Source of the DNA: Robiginitalea marina
GTDB lineage: Bacteria; Bacteroidota; Bacteroidia; Flavobacteriales; Flavobacteriaceae
DNA length: 64,000 nucleotides
Assembly (NCBI RefSeq): GCF_024006985.1
Contig: NZ_JAMXIB010000001.1
Location: 248,001 to 312,000 of the forward strand
Reading direction: 5' to 3'
Shown: positions 1 to 9,543 of the stretch, one piece after another
Layout: each line of letters opens with the position of its first letter
How positions within the stretch are numbered: the stretch's first letter is position 1
Notes under the pieces: model-generated
The model's database searches: none
The model's input: the letters and a program-made list of their open reading frames with translations, nothing else
What the model was told of the DNA's origin: nothing
Program-made: the position numbers and the translations under genes

Positions 1-506
1 TCCCAGGATTTGTAAAGGGGTTCAAACAGGAAAAGGAGTACCCCAAAGCCCAGGAGGAGGCCACCCATACCCCTGTATCCCCTCGCTTTGGTAAGGGCAT
101 AAACCCCTACGATAAACAGGAGGGAAATTCCTATGCAGTGTAATACATCCACCTGGTAAGAAGTGGGATAGAATTCCCCTTTGAACAGGCCGAAGAGGTT
201 GGTCCGCAACAGGTATCCGATCAGGATGAGTTGCAACCCCCGTTTGATCCCTTTTCGGATCCGTGGGTTATCGAGCCCCTGGTTCGGGGACCCAAGGAGA
301 AGGTAGGTAAATATAAACCCGGAAACCGTGAAGAAAACCGGGGCGGTAATCCCGCGGAAATAGCTCCAAAGGGCAAAGGCGCCATTGGCCGGGTCACTGA
401 AAACGGGGTCGAGCAGGGCGTCAATGAAGTGACCCTGGAGCATCATCAGGATGGCCCATGCCCTCATGGCATCTATAAAAAAAAGGCGTTTTTCCCGGGT
501 TCCCAT
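1..506 (-). CDS. DUF1624 / HGSNAT-like membrane acyltransferase (partial, 3' end outside window)
   Basis: The reading frame is open from an ATG at 506 (a second in-frame ATG lies at 515) to the left edge, so only the N-terminal ~168 residues are present. The protein starts with a short charged stretch (GTREKR), then LFFIDAMRAWAILMML and QGHFIDALLD. This R-A-x-A-I-x-M-x-x-x-G-H pattern opens DUF1624 proteins related to heparan-alpha-glucosaminide N-acetyltransferase. Several hydrophobic helices follow, including an FRGITAPVFFTVSG segment, as expected for a polytopic inner-membrane acyltransferase. The acceptor substrate cannot be told. It is transcribed divergently from the reductase gene at 620. 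The family call is fairly sure and the substrate is unknown. Confidence 0.7.
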   Translation of the reverse strand, partial: MGTREKRLFFIDAMRAWAILMMLQGHFIDALLDPVFSDPANGAFALWSYFRGITAPVFFTVSGFIFTYLLLGSPNQGLDNPRIRKGIKRGLQLILIGYLLRTNLFGLFKGEFYPTSYQVDVLHCIGISLLFIVGVYALTKARGYRGMGGLLLGFGVLLFLFEPLYKSW

Positions 507-600
507 ATTATGCATGCCCTATATACTTCGAAAACAGGGTGTTTGGATGTTTCAGGGCGCAAAATTAGACAAAAAATGATCAGGAGATACGTAAATCCGG

Positions 601-608
601 TATTTTCG
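601..608 (+). promoter_or_regulatory. Bacteroidetes-type -7 box for the FMN reductase gene
   Basis: TATTTTCG matches the TAnnTTTG-type -7 element with one change and lies 11 bases before the ATG at 620. No clear -33 TTTG is visible at the expected distance, so this rests on the -7 match and its position. Confidence 0.35.
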
Positions 609-619
609 CAGGAAACCGA

Positions 620-1162
620 ATGCTTATGTCTCCTATTCTCGCAACGGCAGGAAGCAATTCCTCCACGTCCATCAATTACCAACTGGTGAAGTATACAGCC
701 GGCCTCGCCCCGGAGGGAACTGTAAAACTGATGGAACTCGCCCGCCATTCCTATCCCATGTACAGCGAGGACCTTGAGAAGGAGCAGGGTATTCCCGGGG
801 CCATAAAGGAACTCCTTGAGGACCTTCGGGAATGCAGGGGCCTGATCCTTTCCGTGAACGAACACAATGGAAACCCCTCGGCCTTCTTCAAGAACATCCT
901 CGACTGGTTGTCGAGGGCCGATCGCAATTTCATGGCAGATACCCCGGTTTTGCTGATGTCCGCCTCAGGAGGGAAACGGGGTGCCTCAGGTTCCCTGGCG
1001 GTGGTGGAGCAAATGTTGCCGAGATTCGGGGCAACTATTGTTTCGACCTTCTCCCTGCCCTCGTACTATGAAAATTTTGACCCGGAATCCGGGATAACCG
1101 GCCCGGAATTGCGCCAAAAGCACCAAAGTGCCCTAAACGCTTTCCTTTCAGCGCTGGACTAG
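620..1162 (+). CDS. NADPH-dependent FMN reductase family protein
   Basis: A 180-residue flavodoxin-fold protein. Close to its N-terminus is the FMN phosphate-binding loop AGSNSSTSIN (residues 10-19), which follows the first beta strand (PILAT). The second conserved flavin-contact region is the SASGGKRGASGSL segment around residues 113-125, and the dimer-side motif NGNPSAFFKNILDWLSR lies in the middle. Such proteins reduce FMN or quinones with NAD(P)H in the cytoplasm. The physiological acceptor cannot be inferred. Translation may start at the ATG at 626 instead, which gives MSPILATAGS and fits relatives better; the difference is two residues. It is followed after 42 bases by an alpha/beta hydrolase on the same strand. 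Confidence 0.85.
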   Translation: MLMSPILATAGSNSSTSINYQLVKYTAGLAPEGTVKLMELARHSYPMYSEDLEKEQGIPGAIKELLEDLRECRGLILSVNEHNGNPSAFFKNILDWLSRADRNFMADTPVLLMSASGGKRGASGSLAVVEQMLPRFGATIVSTFSLPSYYENFDPESGITGPELRQKHQSALNAFLSALD

Positions 1163-1204
1163 GGCCTACACCTGCCCGCGAACGGTTTTAAAGCCAGAAT
1201 ACCA

Positions 1205-2068
1205 ATGGATAAGGTTGCCAAAGAAGATTTTACAGGGGTATGGGAGGGGGTTCCCATCCATGGGTTTTGGGCCCTGCCTCCGGCCCCGAATGGAATGATT
1301 GTCCTGGTCCATGGATTCGGGGAACATTCGGGCCGTTACCTGGACGGGGTCGTACCCTTTTTTAATGATCTCAACTGGGGCGTTTTCGCCTTTGACCTGG
1401 TCGGACACGGGAAATCCGGGGGGCGCAGGGGACATTGCCAGGGGTATGAACAGTTGCTGGCGTTGGTCACCCGGGGTTTTCAAACCGTCCGGGCACGGAT
1501 GCCCGGCTTGCCTGTGGTCCTTTTCGGCCACAGCATGGGAGGGAACCTGGTCCTGAATACTGTACTCCGAGAGCTGGTTGACCCCGGGGGGATCATCGCC
1601 AGCAGCCCATACCTCAGGCTGGCTTTCCAGCCGCCGGCCTGGAAATGGCAACTGGGAAAGCTCCTGGAAAAAGTGGCGCCAGGGGTTACGGTGGCTGCGG
1701 GCCTGGATCCGGCAGGCATTTCACGCGACCCGTCTGAAGTAAAGACATATCGGGAAGACCCTTTGGTCCATGACCGCGTTAGCCCCAGGTACTCCTTTCC
1801 GGTGATCGCCGCAGGGGAGTGGGCCCTGGACCATGCGGCAGCCCTTTCGGTGCCTGCCCTGCTGCTTCATGGCACGGCCGACCCCATTATCGACCCGGAG
1901 GGAAGCCGGGCATTTCAGGGACAATCGGCCATGGCCAGTCTGGTGCTTATTGAAGGCGGGTACCATGAACTCCACCACGACCCTGACCGCAAGGTGTATT
2001 TTGAGGCGATCGGAGAGTGGATGAGGATGCAGTTTCCCCCGGTTCCCGATGGGGTGGCCAGCCCCTGA
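1205..2068 (+). CDS. alpha/beta hydrolase (monoacylglycerol lipase / serine aminopeptidase S33-like)
   Basis: A 287-residue soluble alpha/beta hydrolase. The oxyanion-hole motif VLVHGFGEHSGRY lies near residues 33-45, the nucleophile elbow GHSMGG carries Ser110, the acid is in HGTADPIID, and the histidine is in GGYHELHHD near the C-terminus. The HGFGEHSGRY and GHGKSGGRRGH signatures are those of the monoglyceride lipase / lysophospholipase (Hydrolase_4) branch, so cleavage of short acylglycerol or lysophospholipid esters is likely. No signal peptide is visible, so it should be cytoplasmic. It precedes tilS on the same strand and may be cotranscribed, although tilS has its own possible -7 box. 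Confidence 0.85.
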   Translation: MDKVAKEDFTGVWEGVPIHGFWALPPAPNGMIVLVHGFGEHSGRYLDGVVPFFNDLNWGVFAFDLVGHGKSGGRRGHCQGYEQLLALVTRGFQTVRARMPGLPVVLFGHSMGGNLVLNTVLRELVDPGGIIASSPYLRLAFQPPAWKWQLGKLLEKVAPGVTVAAGLDPAGISRDPSEVKTYREDPLVHDRVSPRYSFPVIAAGEWALDHAAALSVPALLLHGTADPIIDPEGSRAFQGQSAMASLVLIEGGYHELHHDPDRKVYFEAIGEWMRMQFPPVPDGVASP

Positions 2069-2106
2069 ACCGGGCCCGTAAACAATTTTGTACCTACCTT
2101 TGCGGG

Positions 2107-3429
2107 GTGTACCAGCAGTTTGAGACCCATATTGCCAAATACTTTCCCGAACTACGGGAAAACCCCTTCCTGCTGGCTTGTAGCGGAGGGTTGGATAGCG
2201 TGGTCCTCTCGCACCTTTGCGCTTCCCTGGAGCTCCGGTTCGAACTGGCCCACGCCAATTTTCAGCTCAGGGGTAAAGAGAGTGACCTGGACCAGGAATT
2301 CGTAGAAGATCTGGGAAAAAATATCCACCGTAGGGTTCACGTAAAATGCTTTGATACAAATGCATACCTTACCCAAAATAAACTAAATGTTCAACAGGCG
2401 GCCAGGGACCTCCGCTATGGGTGGTTCCGGGACCTTCTCCGCGAACGGCAACTGGCTTTTACCGTGACCGCACACCAGGCCGACGACCAGCTGGAAACTT
2501 TTTTGATCAACCTCACCAGGGGCAGCGGACTGAGGGGACTTAGCGGGATCCCGGATACTGCCCCCGGGCTACGGAGGCCGCTTCTGGCCTTTCCAAGGGA
2601 CTCCATCCGGTCTTATGCCACAAAGAACCAGATCGCCTGGCGGGAGGATAGCTCCAATTTACAGGACTATTACCTTCGAAACCGCCTGCGCCACAGGGTG
2701 ATCCCGGCCCTAAGGGAAGCGGATTCACGCTTTGCTGAAAATTTCAGCAGGTCCCTCGATTTCCTGAAAGGGAGTAAGGCCCTTGTCGACAACCATATCG
2801 GGGAGGTGCGCGAACGGCTTTTCCGAAACGAGGGAAATCTGGTGCGCATCGCCCTGGAGGAACTGAGAGCCCTCCATCCGAGGCGGGCTTACCTGCATGA
2901 GCTTTTTCAGCCGTTTGGCTTTACGGACTGGGAAGCCCTGGAGCGACTGCTGCATTCCGCCAGTGGCAGGGAAATCCTTTCCCCGACCCATGGGCTGTTG
3001 AAAGACCGGGACGCATTTTTGCTCCGGCCGCTCGGGGAGGATGTGCATGGGCCCATTATGTTGGACCATGGGGGCGCGGGCGTGCATGAACAGGTACCGC
3101 TAAAGATTTCGGTGGTCGGGGAAATGGGGGAACCCGCTTCCAACGTACTATATTTAGATAAAAATGCGTTAAACAATGGATTGCACCTGCGCAGGTGGAA
3201 GAAGGGAGACTATTTTTATCCCCTCGGCATGAAAGGGAAACAGAAAATCTCCAAATACTTCAAAGACCATAAGTTCAACCGCTACGAAAAGGAGGCGCAA
3301 TGGCTCCTTTGCAGCGGCGATGAAGTGGTTTGGATCGTTGGAAGGCGTGCCGACGACCGGTTTAAAGTCAGGGAAACAACAACAGAAATTCTAAAGATCC
3401 AGTGGCTCGATTCGCAAGACTTCTCTTAG
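2107..3429 (+). CDS. tilS: tRNA(Ile)-lysidine synthase
   Basis: TilS ligates lysine to C34 of the AUA-reading tRNA(Ile), which is an essential step. The PP-loop ATPase motif SGGLDS lies at residues 26-31. The N-terminal domain continues through HANFQLRGKESD and TAHQADDQLETFLINLTRGSG, which are diagnostic, and the C-terminal TilS domain contains KGDYFYPLGMKGKQKISKYF. I chose the GTG at 2107 (protein begins VYQQFETHIAKYFPE, about 440 aa). The frame stays open upstream to an ATG at 2017, but that start would lie inside the preceding gene and adds 30 residues with no counterpart in the family. TACCTTTG at 2095-2102, a perfect TAnnTTTG, sits just before the GTG, so the transcript may be nearly leaderless. 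Confidence 0.93.
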   Translation: MYQQFETHIAKYFPELRENPFLLACSGGLDSVVLSHLCASLELRFELAHANFQLRGKESDLDQEFVEDLGKNIHRRVHVKCFDTNAYLTQNKLNVQQAARDLRYGWFRDLLRERQLAFTVTAHQADDQLETFLINLTRGSGLRGLSGIPDTAPGLRRPLLAFPRDSIRSYATKNQIAWREDSSNLQDYYLRNRLRHRVIPALREADSRFAENFSRSLDFLKGSKALVDNHIGEVRERLFRNEGNLVRIALEELRALHPRRAYLHELFQPFGFTDWEALERLLHSASGREILSPTHGLLKDRDAFLLRPLGEDVHGPIMLDHGGAGVHEQVPLKISVVGEMGEPASNVLYLDKNALNNGLHLRRWKKGDYFYPLGMKGKQKISKYFKDHKFNRYEKEAQWLLCSGDEVVWIVGRRADDRFKVRETTTEILKIQWLDSQDFS

Positions 3430-5435
3430 TCATAAGTTCTATTTTGATTTGCCTGCCCGTGTCGGGCCAGGTAGGCAATACCCCGGTGGTCACCTGGTCG
3501 CAGGACCTGATTCGGGTTTCCGACAGTACTTATACCCTTGTAATGGAAGCTTCCATTGCCGAGGGGTGGCACCTGTATTCCCAGCATACCGCCGACGGGG
3601 GAGCATTACCTACCGAGTTCCTGTTTGTCGGTGCCGGAGAGGGATATGAGGTCCTGGGGCCGGTTTCCGAAAGTGCCTCCCAAACAGCCTACAGCGATAT
3701 TTTCGAGGTGGAGGAAACCTTTTTCACCGGGAATGCCCGCTTTACCCAGGAGGTCCTGGTTCTGAACCCGAACCTGGCCGGCATACAGGTCGATGTGTTC
3801 TACCAGGTCTGTGAGGAAGTTTGCATCGGAGGGGAACACACCTTCCTTTTTTCCCTTGCCGGAACGCCCTTCCTCGGGGAGCAGCTGGAAGTGGATGAGC
3901 GGTCCGTCACCCTGGGGCAAGGCCTGGTCCTGGACCTGAGGAACCCCGAAAGGCTGGACGGGGAGGGGAATGCCGCTTCAATGCAGGAACCCCGGGGGGG
4001 GTGGGTGATTTTCGGACTGGGCTTTCTCGGTGGGCTGGTAGCCCTGCTCACCCCCTGTGTTTTTCCGATGATCCCGCTCACTGTTTCCTTTTTTACCAAA
4101 CAGTCGGGAAGCCGTTCACGGGGTATAGGCAATGCCATGTTCTATGGGTTTTCCATCGTACTGATCTATTTCCTGCTCAGCCTCCCGTTCCACCTTTTTG
4201 ATTCGGTAGATTCCCAGCTGCTGAATTCCATGGCCACCAACATCTGGCTGAATTTGTTTTTCTTTTTGGTTTTCGCAGTGTTTGCCTTTTCTTTTTTCGG
4301 CTACTACGAGCTAACCCTCCCGTCTTCATGGGCTTCCGGGGCCGACTCGGCTTCGAGCCGGATAGGAGGGGGCATTGGCATTTTCTTTATGGCCCTGACC
4401 CTGGCTATCGTCTCCTTTTCCTGCACGGGGCCAATCCTTGGGGGGCTATTGGGAAGCACTGCCCTGGCTGAGGGGGATGTGGCCTATAACCTCACTTATG
4501 GGATGTTGGGTTTCGGGCTTGCCCTGGCGCTGCCCTTTGCCCTGTTCGCCCTGTTTCCCTCATGGCTGCAAAAATTGCCGAGTTCGGGGGGGTGGATGGA
4601 AACCGTAAAGGTCGTCCTGGGCTTCCTGGAACTGGCCCTGGCCCTGAAGTTCCTCTCCAATGCCGACCTGGTCGGAAACTGGGGCCTGCTCAAACGGGAG
4701 GTCTTCCTCGGCCTCTGGATTGTTCTCGCCCTTTTGCTGACGGCCTACCTGCTGGGGCGGTTCCGCTTTAAGCCCTCCGGGGCCAGGACGAAAATCACCC
4801 CCTGGAGGGTCGGGGGGAGTGTGCTGCTCTTGGCCTTTTCAGCCTATCTTGCTTACGGGATGGTTACCGGGGCACCCCTCAAACTCCTCAGCGGGTTCCC
4901 ACCCCCGGACTTTTACAGCCTGGGGCAAAACGATGTGGACTGCCCCCTGGGCCTCGATTGCCAGAAGGATTTCGAGCAGGGGCTGCAACTTGCCCGGTCG
5001 ACCGGAAAACCCATCCTGCTCGATTTCACCGGGTGGGCCTGCGTGAATTGCCGGAAAATGGAAGAACAGGTCTGGAGCGACCCTGAAATCTTCCGCCTGC
5101 TGCGCGACGAATTTGTGCTTATCTCGCTCTATGTAGATGACCGCACCCCGCTCCCCGAAGGGGAACAGTTTACCTTTGAATTCCCTTCAGGAAAGCGAAA
5201 ACGGATCGAAACCACCGGGGATTTCTGGAGTACCTTCCAGAATGCCAATTTCAGCGCGGTTTCCCAACCTTATTACGTGTTGTTGTCGCCCGGCCTGGAA
5301 GTCCTTGGGCCTGCCATACAAAACACAGATGCCGCCACCTATGAATCCTGGCTTCTCAAAGGCCTTGAACGTTTTAAATCGAATCCCGGGCTGGTCGAAT
5401 CCGATGGGCTGAAAATGGTCCGCTCCGTATTCTGA
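3402..5435 (+). CDS. dsbD: thiol:disulfide interchange protein DsbD
   Basis: A 677-residue inner-membrane reductase that carries electrons from cytoplasmic thioredoxin to periplasmic proteins. It has the full three-module layout: a signal sequence (ARLLLVISSILICLPVSGQ); an N-terminal periplasmic immunoglobulin-like domain with CEEVC at 137-141; a central eight-helix domain with the paired cysteines C219 (LLTPCVFPMIP) and C341 (FSCTGPILGG); and a C-terminal thioredoxin-fold domain with CVNC at 547-550. The only start that keeps the signal peptide is a GTG at 3402, which overlaps the end of tilS by 28 bases. This overlap suggests translational coupling to tilS, although the functions are unrelated. 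Confidence 0.93.
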   Translation: MARFARLLLVISSILICLPVSGQVGNTPVVTWSQDLIRVSDSTYTLVMEASIAEGWHLYSQHTADGGALPTEFLFVGAGEGYEVLGPVSESASQTAYSDIFEVEETFFTGNARFTQEVLVLNPNLAGIQVDVFYQVCEEVCIGGEHTFLFSLAGTPFLGEQLEVDERSVTLGQGLVLDLRNPERLDGEGNAASMQEPRGGWVIFGLGFLGGLVALLTPCVFPMIPLTVSFFTKQSGSRSRGIGNAMFYGFSIVLIYFLLSLPFHLFDSVDSQLLNSMATNIWLNLFFFLVFAVFAFSFFGYYELTLPSSWASGADSASSRIGGGIGIFFMALTLAIVSFSCTGPILGGLLGSTALAEGDVAYNLTYGMLGFGLALALPFALFALFPSWLQKLPSSGGWMETVKVVLGFLELALALKFLSNADLVGNWGLLKREVFLGLWIVLALLLTAYLLGRFRFKPSGARTKITPWRVGGSVLLLAFSAYLAYGMVTGAPLKLLSGFPPPDFYSLGQNDVDCPLGLDCQKDFEQGLQLARSTGKPILLDFTGWACVNCRKMEEQVWSDPEIFRLLRDEFVLISLYVDDRTPLPEGEQFTFEFPSGKRKRIETTGDFWSTFQNANFSAVSQPYYVLLSPGLEVLGPAIQNTDAATYESWLLKGLERFKSNPGLVESDGLKMVRSVF

Positions 5436-5468
5436 GTACACGGGTTGTTTTCTATTCGATAAAGGGAT

Positions 5469-5476
5469 TATCTTTA
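5469..5476 (+). promoter_or_regulatory. predicted promoter (-7 box) for the penicillin acylase-like gene
   Basis: TATCTTTA matches TAnnTTTG at all but the last base, and a TTG at 5445-5447 lies 21 bases upstream, close to the usual -33/-7 spacing. The start codon follows 25 bases downstream. Confidence 0.5.
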
Positions 5477-5501
5477 GGGGCATTTCCAGATACCGACACC
5501 C

Positions 5502-7892
5502 TTGAAACGACTCAAACGCATCCTGGCCGTCCTGGCCCTGCTCCTGTTCCTGGTTTTCGTGGCCGGGTTTTTCTTTGTACAACACCTTAAGCCCGAGTAT
5601 GAAGGGGAAAGGCCGATGCCGGAGTTGAAAGATTCGGTGACGGTCTATTTCGATTCCTATGGCATCCCCCATATTTATGCCGAAAACGAAGCGGACGCCT
5701 TCAAGGCCCTGGGGTACGTGCACGCCCAGGACCGGCTCTGGCAGATGGAATTGCTTCGGCGGATCGCGCCTGGCAGGTTGTCAGAGGTTTTCGGGCCCGA
5801 TGCGGTGGAGAATGACAAATTGTTTCTTGGCCTGGGGATTGACGAGGCTACCCGGGATATCCTGGCAAAAATAAATCCGGCTTCACCTGCAGTGGCACTT
5901 GCCCAGGCGTACCTGGATGGGATCAACCAATACATCGAGGAGGGATCGACCCCGATAGAGTTTTATTTTACCGGGATTGACAAAACCCCTTTTTCGCTGG
6001 AAGACGTGTACAATACGGTGGGGTACATGGCGTTCAGCTTTGCCATGGCCCATAAAACAGACCCATTCCTTATGGAGGTACACGATCGGTTGGGCATGGA
6101 ATACGTAGCGGAACTGCTTGGGAACTCGCCTTCCAACACGACGATGATTCGCACTTTCGACTCCCGTTTCCCTGCGGATTCTTCCCATCGGCTAACCGCT
6201 GAAATCAGGGAGCTTCTCCGTAAGACCCCCGTTCCGGCCCTCGAGGGCAGCAACTCCTGGGTGCTTGGCCCGTCTAAAACCAAAAGCGGCAAGGTCATTT
6301 TGGCCAACGACCCCCATATCGGATTTGCACAGCCTTCCGTATGGTACGAGGCCCATATCGTCACCCCTGGGTATGAGAAATACGGGTACTACCTGGCAGG
6401 GGTCCCGTATCCGCTGTTGGGACATGACCGCAATATCGCCTATGGGCTTACCATGTTTGAGAATGACGATATCGATTTTTATACCGAAACCACTGATCCG
6501 CAGGACAGTTCCCGTTACCGCAGGCCCGGGGGTTGGGGCACCTTTGAGGAAATCGAAAAAAAGATTGTCGTAAAAGATGCAAACCCGGTAAGGTTCCGGT
6601 ACCGGAAAACCGACCGGGGGCCCGTACTCAACGATGCCCTGAAAACAATAAAGGAAACCGGGCCGGTTAGTATGTCCTGGGTCTATACCCAAGGCGAGAA
6701 CGAAGTCCTGGAAGCCCTCTACGGAATTAGCCACTCCCGGGAAATAGGCGATTTTGAAAAGGCGGTTGAAAAGATCCATGCCCCCGGGCTGAATGTCATG
6801 TACGGGGATGCCGAGGGCAATGTAGCCTGGTGGGGCGCTGCCCGGATTTCCATGCATCCGGACAGCCTGTCGACCAAGTTGTTCCTCGATGGCGCCACGG
6901 TGGAGCCCCCTGCACCGGTGCCCTTCCGAAATAACCCGCGCGCCATTAACCCTCCCTGGGGGTACGTATATTCGGCCAACAACCAGGCAGATACCATACA
7001 GTACGGGAACATTCCCGGGTACTACCTGCCGGAGAACCGGGCGAGGCGAATCGAGGCGTTGCTCGAACCCAGGAATGACTGGGACCTCAAAGCTGCCATG
7101 GAAATGATCACGGACGTCACTTCGCCCGTGAATCCGGAAATTGTGAGGGAACTGGCTGCGGAAATACCTGAAGCTGACCTTGACGGGGAGGCCAAACGCA
7201 TGCTCGAAGCCCTGGGCCAATGGGATGGTACAGCGGACCTGGACAGTAAGGAAAGCGTACTTTTCCACAGGTGGGTGTATGAATTCCTAAGGGGAACCTT
7301 CCGCGATGAACTGGGCGCGGACGGGTTTGAATCCCTGCTGAGCACGCACCTGGTCAAGCGCCTGATTTCCCCTATGGCCCGAAAGGCCGAATCGGTTTGG
7401 TGGGACGATATCGGGACGCCCGAAGTGGTGGAAGACAAGCAACGCATCGTCAGGCAGGCTTTTCAGAAGGCCGTGGCTTCAATACAATCGGACTTTGGTG
7501 GCTATGAAGGCGATTGGGGCTGGAAGGACGTTCACACTTTGGAATTCAACCATCCCTTCGGGAGGGTGGAGTCCCTGAGGTCCTATTTCAATGTGGGGCC
7601 GTTTCCGGTAAACGGGACCAGGGAAGTCATCAACAACCTGATGTTCCCCTATGACTCCACCGGATACTACAAGGTAAGTGCCGGGCCGTCGACCCGCAGG
7701 ATCATCGATTTTTCCAACATAGGGGAAAGCATGAGCATCCTCCCCACAGGCCAGTCGGGAAACCCCTTCAGCCCGCATTACAACGACCAGGCAGAGATGT
7801 ACCTGCAAGGCAAATTCCGGAAGATGCTCCTGGAAAAAGCGGAGATTGAGGCCCAGGCCAAATCCATACTTGTTTTCCGCCCGGGGGAATAG
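5502..7892 (+). CDS. penicillin acylase family (Ntn) hydrolase
   Basis: A 796-residue N-terminal-nucleophile hydrolase, synthesised as a precursor that cuts itself into alpha and beta chains. The proposed nucleophile is Ser250 in EGSNSWVLGP, where cleavage between Gly249 and Ser250 would free the catalytic serine. The alpha chain has the usual YGIPHIYAENEADAFKALGYVHAQDRLWQMELLRR region (residues ~51-85), and the beta chain has NDPHIG and YSANNQ. The N-terminus (KRLKRILAVLALLLFLVFVAGFFF) is a signal or anchor helix, so the enzyme is periplasmic. It begins with a TTG codon; the next in-frame ATG would remove the membrane segment. Family members cleave amides such as acyl-homoserine lactones, beta-lactam side chains and peptides, and the substrate here is unknown. 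Confidence 0.88.
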   Translation: MKRLKRILAVLALLLFLVFVAGFFFVQHLKPEYEGERPMPELKDSVTVYFDSYGIPHIYAENEADAFKALGYVHAQDRLWQMELLRRIAPGRLSEVFGPDAVENDKLFLGLGIDEATRDILAKINPASPAVALAQAYLDGINQYIEEGSTPIEFYFTGIDKTPFSLEDVYNTVGYMAFSFAMAHKTDPFLMEVHDRLGMEYVAELLGNSPSNTTMIRTFDSRFPADSSHRLTAEIRELLRKTPVPALEGSNSWVLGPSKTKSGKVILANDPHIGFAQPSVWYEAHIVTPGYEKYGYYLAGVPYPLLGHDRNIAYGLTMFENDDIDFYTETTDPQDSSRYRRPGGWGTFEEIEKKIVVKDANPVRFRYRKTDRGPVLNDALKTIKETGPVSMSWVYTQGENEVLEALYGISHSREIGDFEKAVEKIHAPGLNVMYGDAEGNVAWWGAARISMHPDSLSTKLFLDGATVEPPAPVPFRNNPRAINPPWGYVYSANNQADTIQYGNIPGYYLPENRARRIEALLEPRNDWDLKAAMEMITDVTSPVNPEIVRELAAEIPEADLDGEAKRMLEALGQWDGTADLDSKESVLFHRWVYEFLRGTFRDELGADGFESLLSTHLVKRLISPMARKAESVWWDDIGTPEVVEDKQRIVRQAFQKAVASIQSDFGGYEGDWGWKDVHTLEFNHPFGRVESLRSYFNVGPFPVNGTREVINNLMFPYDSTGYYKVSAGPSTRRIIDFSNIGESMSILPTGQSGNPFSPHYNDQAEMYLQGKFRKMLLEKAEIEAQAKSILVFRPGE

Positions 7893-7954
7893 GCATTTCG
7901 AGGCAGGAAGCCCCCTGCGCACCGATTCGTCTCCGCAAACCGCCTTCCCCTGCA

Positions 7955-7971
7955 AGGCCCCTTCAGGGCCT
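7955..7971 (+). terminator. possible hairpin terminator after the penicillin acylase-like gene
   Basis: A perfect 6-bp G+C-rich stem (AGGCCC / AGGGCC-type arms at 7955-7960 and 7966-7971) with a 5-base loop lies 63 bases after the stop. Only a short T run (tatttt) follows, so termination is uncertain. Confidence 0.3.
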
Positions 7972-7976
7972 GGGTG

Positions 7977-7984
7977 TATTTTCG
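7977..7984 (+). promoter_or_regulatory. -7 box upstream of the YifB/ComM gene
   Basis: TATTTTCG lies 20 bases before the ATG at 8005. The same variant is seen before the gene at 620. No convincing -33 element was found. Confidence 0.35.
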
Positions 7985-8004
7985 GGCGGTAAATTCTATG
8001 GACA

Positions 8005-9543
8005 ATGCTCGCAAAAGTCTTTGGGGGAGCTGTTTTTGGCATCGAGGCTATCCTGGTAACCCTGGAGGTAAACATCGATAAAGGGGTGGGGTACCACCTG
8101 GTAGGCCTGCCCGATAATGCCATAAGGGAAAGCAATTACCGTATCGCTGCCGCCCTGCTGAACAACGGACACCACATTCCCGGCAAGAAAATCACCATCA
8201 ATATGGCCCCGGCCGACCTGCGCAAGGAGGGCACGGCCTATGACCTCCCGCTGGCCCTCGGAATCCTGGTGGCCTCCGGGCAGCTTAAGGCCGGGGCGCT
8301 TTCGGATTTCCTCATTATGGGCGAATTATCACTGGATGGGACCCTGCATCCAATTAAAGGGGCACTGCCGATTGCCCTCTGCGCACGGGGATCGGGGTTT
8401 AAAGGGATGATACTTCCAATGGAAAATGCGGAGGAAGCCGCCGTGGTCGAGGGGATCGAAGTGCGGGCGGCAAGCAGCCTGGCAGAGGTTATATTGTTTT
8501 TTTCCGGCCTCGGGGACCTGCCCCTGGCCCATTTTACAATGGGGGAATCCGCTGGGATCCCCGAAGCAGACCTGCCCGATTTCAGCGAAGTCAGGGGCCA
8601 GGAAACCGTTAAGCGGTGCATGGAGATCGCAGCCTCCGGAGGCCACAACATTATCCTTATCGGCCCCCCGGGCTCGGGAAAAACCATGCTGGCGAAGCGG
8701 CTTCCCGGAATCCTTCCGCCCATGACCCTCGAGGAATCCCTCGAAACCACCAAAATCCACAGTGTTGTCGGCGGGGATACCAAAACGGGACTGATCAGGC
8801 AACGTCCCTTTCGCAGCCCGCACCATACGATTTCAGATGTTGCCCTGGTCGGAGGGGGTTCCTATCCCCAGCCCGGGGAAATTTCCCTGGCTCATAACGG
8901 CATTTTATTCCTGGACGAGCTTCCCGAATTCAAAAGGCATGTCCTGGAAGTCATGCGCCAACCTTTGGAAGACCGGCAGGTCACTATTTCCAGAGCCCGC
9001 TTTACGATTACCTACCCCAGCAGTTTTATGTTGGTCGCCAGCATGAACCCAAGCCCGTCCGGGTACTTCAATTCCCCGGGGGAAAAGGGGTTTACCAATA
9101 CCCCATTGGAAATGCAGCGATACCTGAACCGCATTTCCGGCCCCTTACTGGACCGGATTGACATCCACATGGAGGTAAGCCCGGTGCCCTTTGAGCAGAT
9201 AGCCTCACACCACAAAGGGGAAAAGAGCTCAGACATCAGGCAACGGGTGGTGGAAGCCAGGAACCGCCAGTTAAACCGCTTTCGGGCCTACCCCGAGCTG
9301 CATTGCAATGCACAGATGGGAACCCGCCTGATCCGCAGGTATTGCCGCCTGGAAGCCGGGCCGCTAAAGCTCCTGAAGGAGGCCATGGACCGTCTGGACC
9401 TCTCGGCCCGGGCTTACGACCGGATACTGAAACTGGCCCGCACCATTGCCGACCTCGAAGGCAGTGCCGAAATCCGGGAGGCACACCTGTCGGAGGCCAT
9501 CCAGTACCGGTCCCTGGACCGGGAAGGGTGGCTGGGGCAATGA
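8005..9543 (+). CDS. comM: YifB family Mg-chelatase-like AAA ATPase (ComM)
   Basis: A 512-residue protein with the N-terminal ChlI/Lon-substrate-like domain (HLVGLPDNAIRESNYR, INMAPADLRKEGTAYDLPLA), a Walker A motif GPPGSGKT at 220-227, a Walker B in GILFLDELPEF, the sensor region MVASMNPSPSG-like (here LVASMNPSPSG), and the C-terminal Mg_chelatase_C domain (LSARAYDRILKLARTIADLEG). In Vibrio cholerae, ComM is a hexameric helicase that drives branch migration during natural transformation. The family is also widespread in bacteria not known to be competent. It sits alone with a predicted promoter just upstream. Confidence 0.92.
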   Translation: MLAKVFGGAVFGIEAILVTLEVNIDKGVGYHLVGLPDNAIRESNYRIAAALLNNGHHIPGKKITINMAPADLRKEGTAYDLPLALGILVASGQLKAGALSDFLIMGELSLDGTLHPIKGALPIALCARGSGFKGMILPMENAEEAAVVEGIEVRAASSLAEVILFFSGLGDLPLAHFTMGESAGIPEADLPDFSEVRGQETVKRCMEIAASGGHNIILIGPPGSGKTMLAKRLPGILPPMTLEESLETTKIHSVVGGDTKTGLIRQRPFRSPHHTISDVALVGGGSYPQPGEISLAHNGILFLDELPEFKRHVLEVMRQPLEDRQVTISRARFTITYPSSFMLVASMNPSPSGYFNSPGEKGFTNTPLEMQRYLNRISGPLLDRIDIHMEVSPVPFEQIASHHKGEKSSDIRQRVVEARNRQLNRFRAYPELHCNAQMGTRLIRRYCRLEAGPLKLLKEAMDRLDLSARAYDRILKLARTIADLEGSAEIREAHLSEAIQYRSLDREGWLGQ